The notes: generated from the letters alone by a model not told the origin. A stretch of 64,000 bases of DNA from Bacillus sp. FJAT-45350 (GCF_002335805.1 NZ_NISU01000002.1:424843-488842); one strand, 5' to 3'. Counted from the stretch's first letter, positions 25,985-37,801 are shown. Made by a program: numbers and translations.

Positions 25985-27055
25985 ATGCGCAGATTTATTA
26001 GAGTAGGAGTGCCATCAATGTTAGTATTAACACTTCTTGTTACAGGGTGTTCATCGAATTCAGAGGAGGCTGCAAAGGAAATGGATGCACCTCCGATAAA
26101 TTACGTTGACGAGAATGAAACAATCGAGTTTGATTTAGAAGAAGAGGTTGATGCGTCTGTCGATACGGAACAAGAGATGATATCGGAAACTGTGCAACGA
26201 GAGTTATACTTAATCGATTCGAATGGAATGGTCGTGCCACAAACAGTTGATTTACCGAAAACTGAAGGTGTTATTAAGCAATCATTAGAGTATCTTGTGG
26301 AGGGTGGACCAGTATCAAATATGCTACCAAATGGATTCAAAGCTGTACTTCCTGCAGGTACATTAATAGATGTAAATTTAACTGAAGATGGATTAGCAAT
26401 CGCTGATTTTTCTGAGGAATTCCAAAATTATAATCCAGAACAAGAGCTACAAATTTTACAAGCAATTACATGGACGTTAACACAGTTTGAAAGTGTAGAA
26501 AGTGTCAAAATTCGCATTAATGGTTACGATCAAGAAACAATGCCAGTGAACAATACACCAATTGGTGAAAAATTAACTCGTGCCAATGGAATTAACTTAG
26601 AAACAGATTCAATCGTTGATATGTCAAATAGTAAGGGGGTGACTCTTTACTTTCTTAGCCAAAATGGGGACAACACATACTATGTTCCAGTAACAAGACG
26701 TGTTGAGAGAAGTGAAGATGCTATCCAGACAGTAGTTGACCAACTACTAACTGGCCCTTCAATGCACTCAAACTTACTAACTGACTTTAGTCAAGGTGTT
26801 CAATTACTTGATAGCCCACAGTATGAAAATGGTGTCGTCACGCTAAACTTCAACGAGGCACTATTAAATAATTTACAAGGTACTGCAATTTCTAATGACG
26901 TATTAAATCTTCTTGTTTTATCTTTAACAGAACAGGAAGGTGTTGAACAAGTGGCAGTACAAGTAAATGGAGACAGTAAAATTTTGCAAACGTCAGGTGA
27001 GTTTTTAGCTGAACCAGTTTCAAGACCAACACTAGTGAACACTGGTAAATTTTAA
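25985..27055 (+). CDS. gerM: Spore germination lipoprotein GerM
   Basis: A 356-residue protein with a lipoprotein signal peptide (lipobox LVTGC near residue 20), an acidic spacer, and two GerMN domains (about residues 85-200 and 225-340). In Bacillus subtilis GerM is needed for normal sporulation and germination and helps assemble the SpoIIIAH-SpoIIQ channel. TAGGAGGGAAAATC precedes ATG at 25985; the longer in-frame extension has no support. It lies between racE and rph as expected. Confidence 0.93.
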   Translation: MRRFIRVGVPSMLVLTLLVTGCSSNSEEAAKEMDAPPINYVDENETIEFDLEEEVDASVDTEQEMISETVQRELYLIDSNGMVVPQTVDLPKTEGVIKQSLEYLVEGGPVSNMLPNGFKAVLPAGTLIDVNLTEDGLAIADFSEEFQNYNPEQELQILQAITWTLTQFESVESVKIRINGYDQETMPVNNTPIGEKLTRANGINLETDSIVDMSNSKGVTLYFLSQNGDNTYYVPVTRRVERSEDAIQTVVDQLLTGPSMHSNLLTDFSQGVQLLDSPQYENGVVTLNFNEALLNNLQGTAISNDVLNLLVLSLTEQEGVEQVAVQVNGDSKILQTSGEFLAEPVSRPTLVNTGKF

Positions 27056-27093
27056 GGAAGTTGGACTTTTTTCTACAGTCTAAATTTGATTTG

Positions 27094-27140
27094 GATAGCA
27101 ATGAACAAGCATTCTTTACTTGTTTCGTTGCTATCTTTTT
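27094..27140 (+). terminator. Terminator after gerM
   Basis: GATAGCAATGAACAAG pairs with CTTGTTTCGTTGCTATC, followed by T5. Stem of about 15 pairs with a small bulge. Confidence 0.88.
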
Positions 27141-27322
27141 ATTATTTTCAACAGTCGTATAATAAAATTGATTACGTATTTTTATGAAAAATAGCTATAT
27201 TTTGCTATAATCGTTAATGTGTTTTAAAGATGTGCTATTCTAACAGACTATACCGTTATTGTTATAGTTTAACTTAAAAACGTTGATAATACATAAAGTG
27301 AAAAAAACAAGGAGGCTCAATT

Positions 27323-28081
27323 ATGCGCGTTGATGAAAGAAAGAAAGGTCAGCTTAGACCAGTTCAAATAGAAACTAACTATTTAAAGCATCCGGAAGGG
27401 TCAGTATTAATTTCAGTTGGGAATACGAAAGTAATCTGTACGGCTAGTGTGGAGGAACGTGTTCCGCCGTTTATGAGAGGTCAAGGAAAAGGGTGGATTA
27501 CAGCTGAATATTCAATGCTACCAAGAGCAACAGAGCAACGTAATATTAGAGAGTCTTCAAAGGGAAAAGTAAGTGGAAGAACGATGGAGATTCAACGTTT
27601 GATTGGTCGTGCATTGCGTTCAGTTATCGATTTAGAACGATTAGGTGAGCGCACATTATGGATTGATTGCGATGTCATTCAAGCAGATGGAGGAACGAGA
27701 ACTGCCTCTATAACAGGTGCTTTCGTTGCAATGGTTATTGCGTTAAATCGATGTCTAGAAAAAAAGAAATTATCTAGTATTCCAGTTAAAGACTTCCTTG
27801 CAGCTGTTTCTGTTGGGGTTGAGCCAAAGCATGGTGAAATTCTTGACTTGTGTTATGTAGAAGATGCGGCTGCACTTGTAGATATGAACGTTATTATGAC
27901 AGGTAGTGGGGAATTTGTAGAAATACAAGGCACTGGAGAGGAAGCAACGTTTTCTAGAAAACAGTTAAATGAACTATTGGATTTAGCTGAAATAGGAATA
28001 GACGAACTAGTTAAGATTCAAAAGGAAGTACTAGGTGAAGAGATCACGAAAAAAATAGTTGGAAAAGAAAAGGAAGAGTGA
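27323..28081 (+). CDS. rph: Ribonuclease PH
   Basis: A 252-residue phosphorolytic exoribonuclease that trims tRNA 3' ends. Family motifs include [18 protein letters not shown], the [15 protein letters not shown] segment and [19 protein letters not shown], with the catalytic acidic residues. The start is ATG with AAGGAGG upstream. It is followed immediately by the ysnA gene, whose start lies one base after the rph stop codon. Confidence 0.97.
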   Translation: MRVDERKKGQLRPVQIETNYLKHPEGSVLISVGNTKVICTASVEERVPPFMRGQGKGWITAEYSMLPRATEQRNIRESSKGKVSGRTMEIQRLIGRALRSVIDLERLGERTLWIDCDVIQADGGTRTASITGAFVAMVIALNRCLEKKKLSSIPVKDFLAAVSVGVEPKHGEILDLCYVEDAAALVDMNVIMTGSGEFVEIQGTGEEATFSRKQLNELLDLAEIGIDELVKIQKEVLGEEITKKIVGKEKEE

Positions 28082-28082
28082 G

Positions 28083-28679
28083 ATGGAGAAGGAGATTATT
28101 ATAGCGACTAAGAATAAAGGAAAAGTACGTGAGTTTGAAGCGCTATTTTCTGAAAAGGGAATTACTATTCAGTCGCTATTAGACTATCCTGACGTTCCTG
28201 ATGTAATAGAAGATGGTGAAACGTTTGCAGAAAATGCTGCGAAAAAAGCAGAAACGATCGCAAAACATTTTCAAAAGATGGTTATTTCAGACGATTCGGG
28301 CTTAATCGTTGATGCCCTAGATGGACGTCCTGGTGTTTATTCAGCTAGATATGCGGGTATCGAAAAGGACGATGAAAAGAATTATCAAAAGGTATTAGAA
28401 GAATTAAGTGGAGTACCAACAGAAAGAAGGACTGCGAGATTTCACTGTTCTTTAGCAGTGGCTTCACCTAACAAGGAAACAGTTATTGTGGATGGAACGT
28501 GTGAAGGGATAATAACGGAAACTCCAGTAGGTGAAAATGGATTTGGCTATGACCCAATTATGTACATATCTGAGTTAAATAAAACGATGGCACAATTGTC
28601 ACAAGAAGAGAAGAACCAAATAAGCCATCGTAAAGCAGCCCTTAAAAAGCTTGAAAACGAAATTTCTGATATTTTATAG
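28083..28679 (+). CDS. ysnA: XTP/dITP diphosphatase (RdgB/HAM1 family)
   Basis: A 198-residue house-cleaning nucleotide pyrophosphatase that removes non-canonical purine triphosphates such as dITP and XTP. The motifs are IATKNKGKVREFEALF, ISDDSGLIVDALDGRPGVYSARYAG and GENGFGYDPIM. ATG at 28083 gives the exact family length; a longer in-frame start at 28059 lies inside rph. It is part of the rph-ysnA-ysnB unit. Confidence 0.95.
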   Translation: MEKEIIIATKNKGKVREFEALFSEKGITIQSLLDYPDVPDVIEDGETFAENAAKKAETIAKHFQKMVISDDSGLIVDALDGRPGVYSARYAGIEKDDEKNYQKVLEELSGVPTERRTARFHCSLAVASPNKETVIVDGTCEGIITETPVGENGFGYDPIMYISELNKTMAQLSQEEKNQISHRKAALKKLENEISDIL

Positions 28680-28698
28680 GCCTAGGAGGTAATGAATA

Positions 28699-29214
28699 AT
28701 GAGAGTTTTAATAGTAAGTGATAGTCATGGTCAAACAGAGGAATTATCTGATGTAATTACTCGCCATCGTCAAGAGGTCAATCTCATTATTCATTGTGGA
28801 GATTCAGAACTTGAAGCAAACTCAAAAGAATTAGATGGTGTGTCAGTAGTAGAAGGTAACTGTGATTACCAACATGATCAATTTCCTGAAGAGATTCGTA
28901 AAGAACTAGGTGACTACGTATTATATGTTACACATGGGCATCATTATAATGTTAAAATGACATACGTACCGATAAGCTACAAGGGTGAGGAAGTAGGGGC
29001 AAATATTGTTTGCTTTGGGCATTCACATGTAGCGACGTCCTTTTCCGAAAACGGGATTGTGTATATTAATCCAGGTAGCCTTCGTTTACCGAGAAATAGG
29101 AGCGAGCAAACATATGTAATTTGTGAGCTATCAACTAACGAAGTAAAGGTCTCTTTTCATGAAAGAGAGACGGGAGCTTTAATAGAAGAATTATCAGAAA
29201 CTTTTTTATTTTAA
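28699..29214 (+). CDS. ysnB: YfcE/MJ0936-type metallophosphoesterase
   Basis: A 171-residue calcineurin-like phosphoesterase. Metal-binding motifs are in order: SDSHG, HCGDSE, EGNCD, THGHHY and FGHSH. The natural substrate is unknown; related enzymes cleave phosphodiesters in vitro. CTAGGAGGTAATG precedes ATG. It is the last gene of the rph-ysnA-ysnB operon. Confidence 0.92.
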   Translation: MRVLIVSDSHGQTEELSDVITRHRQEVNLIIHCGDSELEANSKELDGVSVVEGNCDYQHDQFPEEIRKELGDYVLYVTHGHHYNVKMTYVPISYKGEEVGANIVCFGHSHVATSFSENGIVYINPGSLRLPRNRSEQTYVICELSTNEVKVSFHERETGALIEELSETFLF

Positions 29215-29227
29215 TAGTTGGTTTAAA

Positions 29228-29272
29228 GAGCATAAGGAATGGAAGCCCTTATAATAGCTGTTCCCTATGCTC
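29228..29272 (+). terminator. Hairpin after ysnB
   Basis: GAGCATAAGGAA (29228-29239) pairs with TTCCCTATGCTC (29261-29272), one mismatch. No T run, so termination is uncertain. Confidence 0.5.
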
Positions 29273-29305
29273 AATTATTAATTAGAAAAAAGTCTAAGGA
29301 AGTTG

Positions 29306-29334
29306 TTGACAATAGAGGGTAGTTATTGTATAGT
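29306..29334 (+). promoter_or_regulatory. Strong promoter of the tRNA unit
   Basis: TTGACA (29306-29311), 17 bases and TATAGT (29329-29334), nearly consensus, as expected for a stable-RNA operon. The extra half-tRNA begins 33 bases downstream. Confidence 0.85.
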
Positions 29335-29366
29335 AATAACTGTCAAAACATACAGAAGTAATAAAT

Positions 29367-29397
29367 GCGGGTGTAGTTTAATGGTAAAACCTCAGCC
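29367..29397 (+). pseudogene. 5' half of tRNA-Gly(TCC), extra partial copy
   Basis: These 31 bases (start GCGGGTGTAGTTTAATGG) are identical to the first 31 bases of the full tRNA-Gly at 29519. Identity stops in the 5' side of the anticodon loop, two bases before the anticodon. The next 120 bases show no matching 3' half and no TTCGA T-loop. It includes a small CGAG-TTGT-CTCG hairpin near 29424. It lies between a strong promoter and the intact tRNA, so it must be transcribed in the precursor. Confidence 0.85.
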
Positions 29398-29518
29398 ACG
29401 AGCGTTACTTCAATGATTATTCTTCGAGTTGTCTCGACGGATAAACTTCAGAGCGATACTAGCAGAGGAAGAGACATGTTAGTGGCGATTTGAAATTATG
29501 GTATATATTAATTAAAAT

Positions 29519-29592
29519 GCGGGTGTAGTTTAATGGTAAAACCTCAGCCTTCCAAGCTGATGTCGTGGGTTCGATTCCCATCACCCGCTCCA
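29519..29592 (+). tRNA. tRNA-Gly (anticodon TCC)
   Basis: A complete cloverleaf of 74 bases including an encoded CCA end. The acceptor arms GCGGGTG and CACCCGC pair, the anticodon arm TCAGC-CTTCCAA-GCTGA places TCC at 29551-29553, and the T-loop GGGTTCGATTCCC is present. It reads GGA and GGN codons by wobble. Confidence 0.97.
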
Positions 29593-29596
29593 AATA

Positions 29597-29673
29597 GTCC
29601 CAGTAGCTCAGCTGGATAGAGCATGGCACTTCTAATGCCAGGGTCGGGAGTTCGAATCTCTCCTGGGACGCCA
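29597..29673 (+). tRNA. tRNA-Arg (anticodon TCT)
   Basis: A complete cloverleaf of 77 bases with encoded CCA. The acceptor arms GTCCCAG and CTGGGAC pair, the anticodon arm TGGCA-CTTCTAA-TGCCA places TCT at 29631-29633, and the T-loop GAGTTCGAATCTC is present. It reads AGA/AGG codons. It is four bases after tRNA-Gly, so both come from one precursor. Confidence 0.97.
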
Positions 29674-29744
29674 TATAGCTTTTAAGTATAACATCCATAG
29701 AAGGGTGTTTTTTATTTTGTGAAAATTCTTCAGATGTACAAATC

Positions 29745-29795
29745 AAAAAAAAAAGCGTAGCCAGTTCAAACCTTTGAACGGCTACGTTTTTTTGA
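29745..29795. terminator. Bidirectional terminator after the tRNA unit
   Basis: CGTAGCC-A-GTTCAAA pairs with TTTGAAC-GGCTACG around a two-base loop, flanked by A10 on the left and T7 on the right. It can end both the tRNA transcript and the convergent - strand gene. A weaker ACATCC/GGGTGT stem precedes it near 29690. Confidence 0.9.
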
Positions 29796-30177
29796 TTACT
29801 CGGTTGATTCTTCTCATCACTTCATAAAAATCATTACTAACCTCATTTTTAGAATAGCATACAACCTGCCATCCTTTTCTTAGTAACTTTCGCTTAATCC
29901 GGTTTGCATTTAGCGTGTCACTATCAATGATTGCAATGCGAAATGGAATGAGGACCAAGTTAACTTTATGTCTACCGAAGTTATAGTTGGGCGTGACATA
30001 AATATTTTGTTTCGTAAGAGCAGTGTATAACTTGCGCTCCCATTCGTTACTACATTGTTCATCATTCACCTCTTTGACTAAGCAAATATGAGGTCTAGCA
30101 AACTTTTTTAAGCGAACAAAAGGAATTGAAATATCCAATCGATGCAACTGATAGTTAAACCATTCTACTTTTACCAT
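29782..30177 (-). CDS. Unknown protein, possibly a degenerate DUF559/Vsr-like fold
   Basis: About 131 residues, starting MVKVEWFNYQLHRLD, after a GGTGATG site on the - strand. An upstream in-frame ATG at 30207 is less likely. The second half (SNEWERKLYTALTKQNIYV, later FGRHKVNLVLIPFRIAIIDSD, then RKGWQVVCYSKNEV) follows the spacing of DUF559/Vsr-type PD-(D/E)XK nucleases. The usual catalytic Asp position holds Asn and the E-x-K position is not conserved, so activity is doubtful. The family call is an inference from pattern only. It is a lone gene between tRNAs and ilvD. Confidence 0.6.
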   Translation of the reverse strand: MVKVEWFNYQLHRLDISIPFVRLKKFARPHICLVKEVNDEQCSNEWERKLYTALTKQNIYVTPNYNFGRHKVNLVLIPFRIAIIDSDTLNANRIKRKLLRKGWQVVCYSKNEVSNDFYEVMRRINRVIKKT

Positions 30178-30295
30178 ATATTCATCACCATACAGTAGCA
30201 TTTGCAAATTTTACATGGAATATTACTATTCACAAAAAAAGAATAAACAAAATAAAAAATTATTTTATTTTGAAAATATCCAATATTACTAGTAG

Positions 30296-30384
30296 TGTAA
30301 GCGTATTCATCATTTCTTACTAATCAAAATAGTCGAATAATTTATGAAAAAGTGGTTGACCATCTAATAGAATGGGCGTATTAT
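30296..30384 (+). promoter_or_regulatory. ilvD promoter with upstream cre-like site
   Basis: TTGACC (30356-30361), 17 bases and TATTAT (30379-30384) form a good promoter. TGTAAGCGTATTCA (30296-30309) matches the cre consensus except at one position and lies roughly 85-90 bases before the expected start point. In Bacillus subtilis CcpA activates ilv-leu from a cre at a similar distance. The remaining 210 bases of leader show no T-box; I see nothing else certain in the 30178-30603 gap. Confidence 0.55.
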
Positions 30385-30603
30385 AAAGCTCAAATAAGTA
30401 ATATTGAAACAAGAATTTTAGCGAATATTGTAAGGTGATTTAACACTCTCCATTGGCTCGTAATTATTATAAGAAGCAAATGATTATGTGTATATTTGTC
30501 GAAATATTCAATCTAAATAATTTTAGTTGCATAAAACTTGTAGCAGATAACCCAATGACAAACTAACATAGAGAGCAATTGAAGAAAGAGGGGTAGAGAG
30601 AAT

Positions 30604-32271
30604 ATGAGAAGCGATATGATTAAAAAAGGGATTGACAGAGCCCCGCATCGTAGTTTACTTCGTGCCGCGGGTGTAAAAGACGAGGATATGGATAAACCAT
30701 TCATTGGTGTATGTAACTCCTATATTGATATTATTCCCGGTCATGTACATTTGAATAAATTTGCTGAAGTTGTTAAAGAAGCAATTATTGAAGCAGGTGG
30801 AATTCCGTTTGAGTTCAATACAATCGGTGTTGATGATGGTATCGCGATGGGGCATATCGGAATGCGTTATTCCCTTCCAAGTCGTGAAATAATCTGTGAT
30901 GCAGCAGAAACTGTAATTAATGCACACTGGTTTGACGGAGTGTTCTATATTCCTAACTGTGACAAGATTACACCAGGAATGTTAATGGCTGCTGTTCGTA
31001 CAAATGTACCTTCTGTTTTCGTATCAGGAGGCCCGATGGAAGCAGGAAGAACGAAAGATGGTAAAAGTCTATCACTAGCATCTGTGTTTGAAGGTGTTGG
31101 AGCATTTGCATCAGGTCGAATGAGTAGAGAAGAGTTACTAGAAATTGAACAATCAGCTTGTCCGACATGTGGTTCTTGTTCTGGAATGTTCACTGCTAAC
31201 TCAATGAATACAATAATGGAAATGCTAGGAGTGGCTTTAGAAGGTAATGGTACATTAGTTGCTACATCAAAAGATCGCCATAACTTGATTAAAGATGCTG
31301 CTAAGCATTTAATGAATTTAATAAAGAATGACATTAAACCTCGTGACATCATCACGAAAGAAGCAATTGATGACGCATTTGCGTTAGATATGGCAATGGG
31401 TGGTTCAACTAATACAGTACTTCACTTACTTGCCATTGCAAATGAAGCTGAGATTGAATATGACTTAAATAGAATTAATGAAGTTGCTGAGCGTGTACCT
31501 TATTTATCTAAGATTAGTCCAGCATCGGATTATTCAATGGATGACGTTCATAAAGCGGGTGGTGTTACGGCAATTGTTAACGAATTATGTGGTATTGAAG
31601 GGGCAATTCACCCTGAAAGAATAACGATTACCGGTAAGACTATCGCTGAAAATGTAAGCCATGGAAAGATAACAAATGATGAAGTTATTCGTCGTAAAGA
31701 TAATCCATATAGCCCTGTTGGTGGTCTATCAATACTTTTTGGTAACATTGCACCAGATGGAGCTGTAATAAAGGTTGGTGGGGTAGACCCATCAATTAAA
31801 ACATTCGAAGGTGAAGCAATTGTCTTTGAATCTCAAGATGAAGCTCTTAAAGGAATTGATGAAGGAACAGTAAAAGCAGGTCATGTAGTAGTTATACGCT
31901 ATGAAGGACCTAAAGGTGGTCCAGGGATGCCTGAGATGCTTGCTCCAACATCTTCTATTATGGGTAGAGGCTTAGGTAAAGATGTTGCGCTAATCACTGA
32001 TGGCCGCTTCTCAGGTGCTTCAAGAGGGATTTCAATCGGACATATTTCACCAGAAGCAGCAGAAGGTGGTCCAATTGCCTTTGTTGAAAATGGTGACCGT
32101 GTTCTAATTGATTTGCCAAATAGAACAATGAACCTATTAGTATCCGATGAAGAATTAGCGAAAAGAAAAGAAAACTGGGTTGAGCCTGAACCAAAAGTTA
32201 AGAAAGGCTACCTAGCAAGATATTCAAAACTAGTTACTTCTGCAAATACTGGAGCAGTAATGAAAATCTAA
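30604..32271 (+). CDS. ilvD: Dihydroxy-acid dehydratase
   Basis: A 555-residue Fe-S dehydratase for the third common step of isoleucine and valine synthesis. Cluster cysteines lie in [12 protein letters not shown] and [19 protein letters not shown]; the C-terminal [20 protein letters not shown] motif is intact. GAAAGAGGGGTAGAG precedes ATG. Unlike in Bacillus subtilis, where ilvD is unlinked, it heads the ilv-leu cluster here. The Leu T-box begins only a few bases after its stop codon. Confidence 0.97.
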   Translation: MRSDMIKKGIDRAPHRSLLRAAGVKDEDMDKPFIGVCNSYIDIIPGHVHLNKFAEVVKEAIIEAGGIPFEFNTIGVDDGIAMGHIGMRYSLPSREIICDAAETVINAHWFDGVFYIPNCDKITPGMLMAAVRTNVPSVFVSGGPMEAGRTKDGKSLSLASVFEGVGAFASGRMSREELLEIEQSACPTCGSCSGMFTANSMNTIMEMLGVALEGNGTLVATSKDRHNLIKDAAKHLMNLIKNDIKPRDIITKEAIDDAFALDMAMGGSTNTVLHLLAIANEAEIEYDLNRINEVAERVPYLSKISPASDYSMDDVHKAGGVTAIVNELCGIEGAIHPERITITGKTIAENVSHGKITNDEVIRRKDNPYSPVGGLSILFGNIAPDGAVIKVGGVDPSIKTFEGEAIVFESQDEALKGIDEGTVKAGHVVVIRYEGPKGGPGMPEMLAPTSSIMGRGLGKDVALITDGRFSGASRGISIGHISPEAAEGGPIAFVENGDRVLIDLPNRTMNLLVSDEELAKRKENWVEPEPKVKKGYLARYSKLVTSANTGAVMKI

Positions 32272-32284
32272 TATCCAAAACGTC

Positions 32285-32580
32285 GATGAGGAAAAGTAAT
32301 TAAAGCTTATGCATGTACAGAGAGTCACTGTTGCTGAGAAGTGGCGATGCACCTTTAATGAACTCACCTCTGAGTATCAGCTTGAAAGATTTTTCGAGTA
32401 GAGTTGGTCGGGTGTTCACTGCACTCGTTACTAAAAATAGAACGACCCTAGGAAGTCGTTCACGAGATGATCTCTGTAAAGAGTTCATGAATAAGGGTGG
32501 TACCGTGGAAAGAAAATCTTTTCGCCCCTTAAGACCAATAGATTTTGGTTTCTTCTGGGGTGGAAAGGTTTTTTTATACT
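32285..32580 (+). ncRNA. T-box leader, leucine-specific, before ilvB
   Basis: Stem I carries the conserved AGAGAGTCACTGTTGCTGAGAAG region. The specifier loop reads GAA-CTC-ACC, with the Leu codon CTC at 32363-32365. The T-box antiterminator core AAGGGTGGTACCGTGG is at 32493-32508. The terminator pairs CCCCTTAAGACCAA with TTGGTTTCTTCTGGGG (about 32525-32562), followed by T7. Uncharged tRNA-Leu (GAG) should stabilise the antiterminator and allow ilvB-to-leuD expression. There is no room for a promoter between ilvD and the T-box. Confidence 0.95.
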
Positions 32581-32698
32581 TCCATAAATAAATAACTTAC
32601 TATTTATAATGCTGTTGGATAGCTAAAAATTTCGATAAAATCGATTTGTTTAGTGATTCCTTATTAATACATCAACTGGTAATAAGGGGGAAACAAAG

Positions 32699-34423
32699 GT
32701 GAGTACCAAGTTGAAACAAGTGGATAATGTTGTAACTGAAGAGAACAGTGTAATGTCAGGGTCTAGTATGTTAATTAAGGCATTAGCTAAGGAAAATGTT
32801 GATGTAATTTTCGGTTATCCGGGAGGAGCTATTTTACCAACCTATGACGAGATTTATAAAACAGGGATTCGCCATATTTTAGCAAGGCATGAGCAAGGTG
32901 CTATCCATGCAGCAGAAGGATATGCGAGAGTATCAGGCAAGCCAGGTGTTTGTGTTGTTACATCGGGTCCGGGAGCTACGAACGTAGTAACTGGAATTGC
33001 TGATGCGATGATTGATTCTCTTCCTCTAGTAGTTATTACTGGGCAAGTAGCAACATCAGTAATAGGAACAGATGCATTCCAAGAAGCAGACATGATTGGA
33101 ATTACAATGCCGATAACAAAACATAATTATCAAGTACGTTCAGTTGAAGATTTACCTCGTATTGTAAAAGAGGCATTTCATATTGCGACAACGGGGCGTC
33201 CAGGTCCAGTATTAATTGATTTACCCAAAGATATCTCAGTTCAAACTGGAATTTTTGATTACGATAAGGAAATCGAATTACCTGGCTACCAACCAACTGT
33301 TAAACCAAACAAATTACAAATACGTAAAGTCGTAGAAGCGGTAACTCAAGCGAAAAAACCAGTGATTTTAGCTGGAGCTGGTGTACTTCATGGTCATGCG
33401 TATGACGAATTACTGAAGTACGTTGAGCAGCAAGAAATTCCTGTTGCTACTACTTTATTAGGGATAGGTGGCTTCCCGAGTGAACACCAATTATGTCTAG
33501 GTATGGCTGGGATGCATGGTACCTATACAGCTAATATGGCACTTCATGAAACGGATTTACTTATTAACATTGGAGCACGTTTCGATGACCGATTAACAGG
33601 GAATTTAGAATACTTTGCTCCTAATGCAAAAGTAGTTCATATAGACATTGACCCTGTAGAAATAGGTAAAAATGTTGAAACACACATTCCGGTTGTAGGG
33701 GATGCGAAATTAGCACTTAGCATGCTATTTGCAGAGGCTGGAGAGCAAGGAAAACATAAAGAGTGGATAGCAACTCTTGAAGGAATGAAACAAGAGTATC
33801 CTTTATGGTATTCAAAAGAGGGAGAAATAATCAAACCTCAAATGCTAATCGAAGCGATTCATGAAGTGTCAAAAGGTGAAGCAATTATTACAACCGATGT
33901 AGGTCAGCATCAAATGTGGTCGGCTCAGTTCTATAAGTTTAATAAACCAAACAGATGGGTTACATCAGGTGGACTTGGTACAATGGGCTTTGGTTTCCCA
34001 GCTGCAATTGGAGCACAATTTGCTGAGCCTGAATCCACAGTCATTAGTATCGTAGGTGACGCTGGTTTTCAAATGACAGCTCAAGAGCTATCAATCTTAC
34101 AAGAACTTAATTTACCGGTAAAAGTTATTATTGTTAACAATGCAGCACTTGGAATGGTTAGACAATGGCAACAACTTTTCTACGATGAGCGTTATTCAAA
34201 TTCGCTGTTCCCAATTCAACCTAATTTCGTAAAGCTTGCAGATGCTTATGATATTAAGGCAATGAAAATTGAGAAAGTAGAAGAGGTTCACCAAGCTTTA
34301 GAAGAAGCGCTTGCTTATCCAGGACCAGTAGTAATGGATTTCCGAGTTGCTCGTGATGAAAATGTGTACCCAATGATTGCTCCTGGTAAAGGTCATCACG
34401 AAATGGAGGGAGTAAAACCGTGA
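32699..34423 (+). CDS. ilvB: Acetolactate synthase large subunit
   Basis: A 574-residue ThDP enzyme that condenses pyruvate (or pyruvate plus 2-ketobutyrate). The N-terminal motif is [14 protein letters not shown] with the catalytic Glu in [17 protein letters not shown]. The C-terminal ThDP motif runs [12 protein letters not shown] to [12 protein letters not shown]. The start is GTG at 32699 after AAGGGGGAAAC. Its stop overlaps the ilvH start by four bases (GTGA). Confidence 0.97.
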   Translation: MSTKLKQVDNVVTEENSVMSGSSMLIKALAKENVDVIFGYPGGAILPTYDEIYKTGIRHILARHEQGAIHAAEGYARVSGKPGVCVVTSGPGATNVVTGIADAMIDSLPLVVITGQVATSVIGTDAFQEADMIGITMPITKHNYQVRSVEDLPRIVKEAFHIATTGRPGPVLIDLPKDISVQTGIFDYDKEIELPGYQPTVKPNKLQIRKVVEAVTQAKKPVILAGAGVLHGHAYDELLKYVEQQEIPVATTLLGIGGFPSEHQLCLGMAGMHGTYTANMALHETDLLINIGARFDDRLTGNLEYFAPNAKVVHIDIDPVEIGKNVETHIPVVGDAKLALSMLFAEAGEQGKHKEWIATLEGMKQEYPLWYSKEGEIIKPQMLIEAIHEVSKGEAIITTDVGQHQMWSAQFYKFNKPNRWVTSGGLGTMGFGFPAAIGAQFAEPESTVISIVGDAGFQMTAQELSILQELNLPVKVIIVNNAALGMVRQWQQLFYDERYSNSLFPIQPNFVKLADAYDIKAMKIEKVEEVHQALEEALAYPGPVVMDFRVARDENVYPMIAPGKGHHEMEGVKP

Positions 34424-34941
34424 AACGTACAATTACAGCACTTGTAAATAATACATCTGGTGTTTTAAATCGAATCACAGGAATGTTTGCTAGAAGAAAT
34501 TTTAACATTGAAAGTATTACTGTTGGTATTACTGAAAATCCTGCTATTTCAAGAATGACATTTGTTGTAGTAGTTGATAATCATAGAAATATAGAACAAG
34601 TTTTAAAGCAACTTCATAAACAAGTTGATGTATTGAAGGTACATGACATAACTGATGAACCGATTGTTGCTAGGGAATTGGCTTTAGTAAAAGTCAATGC
34701 AAATCCTCAACAACGAGGGGAAATTGCAGCGTTGGTTAATCCTTTCCGTGCAACGATCATCGATGTAGGGAGAGAAAGTATTACTGTTCAAGTAACTGGG
34801 GATCATCAAAAGGTTGAAGCATTTATTGATTTGTTACAACCATATGGAATTAGGGAAATCGCTCGTACAGGTATAACAGCCTTTAAGCGAGGAACAAAGA
34901 AATCGGTTATAGACCCTAACCGTGTTACATTAATTAACTAA
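34420..34941 (+). CDS. ilvH: Acetolactate synthase small (regulatory) subunit
   Basis: A 173-residue regulatory subunit. The N-terminal ACT domain ([20 protein letters not shown], then [10 protein letters not shown]) binds the feedback inhibitor valine, and a C-terminal ALS_ss domain follows. The start is GTG at 34420, overlapping ilvB by four bases, with GGAGGGAG upstream. It raises the activity of IlvB and makes it valine-sensitive. Confidence 0.96.
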   Translation: MKRTITALVNNTSGVLNRITGMFARRNFNIESITVGITENPAISRMTFVVVVDNHRNIEQVLKQLHKQVDVLKVHDITDEPIVARELALVKVNANPQQRGEIAALVNPFRATIIDVGRESITVQVTGDHQKVEAFIDLLQPYGIREIARTGITAFKRGTKKSVIDPNRVTLIN

Positions 34942-35010
34942 AAATTATAACCAAGTCGAGTACTTAAATAACTAAACATGTGTATTAAAAAAATTCAAAA
35001 TAAAAAATAA

Positions 35011-37591
<2,581 letters not shown>

Positions 37592-37634
37592 GATTCAACT
37601 AAAAAAGGTCGCTTTTACCTTTTTTAGTTGAATC
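37592..37634 (+). terminator. Perfect 18-bp hairpin after leuA
   Basis: GATTCAACTAAAAAAGGT (37592-37609) is exactly complementary to ACCTTTTTTAGTTGAATC (37617-37634), with a seven-base loop. The T run lies inside the stem and the next bases are GAAGCAATG, so it is more likely an mRNA processing or stability hairpin, or partial terminator, inside the operon. Confidence 0.7.
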
Positions 37635-37637
37635 GAA

Positions 37638-37720
37638 GCAATGAGCAAAGACGCTGCCATCTTTTAAGTTAACTATGAGTGGGTTTCTCATAGTTGACGC
37701 GCAGCGATCGGAGCCATTGC
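37638..37720 (+). ncRNA. Nested three-stem RNA structure between leuA and leuB
   Basis: Three inverted repeats are nested in order. GCAATG (37638-37643) pairs with CATTGC (37715-37720). CGCTGC (37652-37657) pairs with GCAGCG (37701-37706). GTTAACTATGAG (37668-37679) pairs with CTCATAGTTGAC (37687-37698, one G-U). A seven-base apical loop (TGGGTTT) and unpaired purine-rich internal loops result. The arrangement is far more ordered than a chance hairpin. Function is unknown; it could be a processing or stability element or a regulatory leader for leuBCD. It matches no riboswitch class I know. Confidence 0.6.
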
Positions 37721-37801
37721 CACAAATACATTTAATCGCGTATACTTACGTTCTTTATTTACTGAACATTCAATTATTTATACAAAGAAAGGAAGGTTAA
37801 A

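Noticed and set aside
29459..29746. - strand ORF of 95 codons
   Set aside because: It is antisense to the two tRNA genes; such ORFs are a frequent misannotation.
30265..30285. Possible CodY box before ilvD
   Set aside because: The best candidate has about five mismatches to AATTTTCNGAAAATT in a very AT-rich stretch.
32313..32591. + strand ORF of 92 codons before ilvB
   Set aside because: It lies entirely within the leucine T-box RNA.
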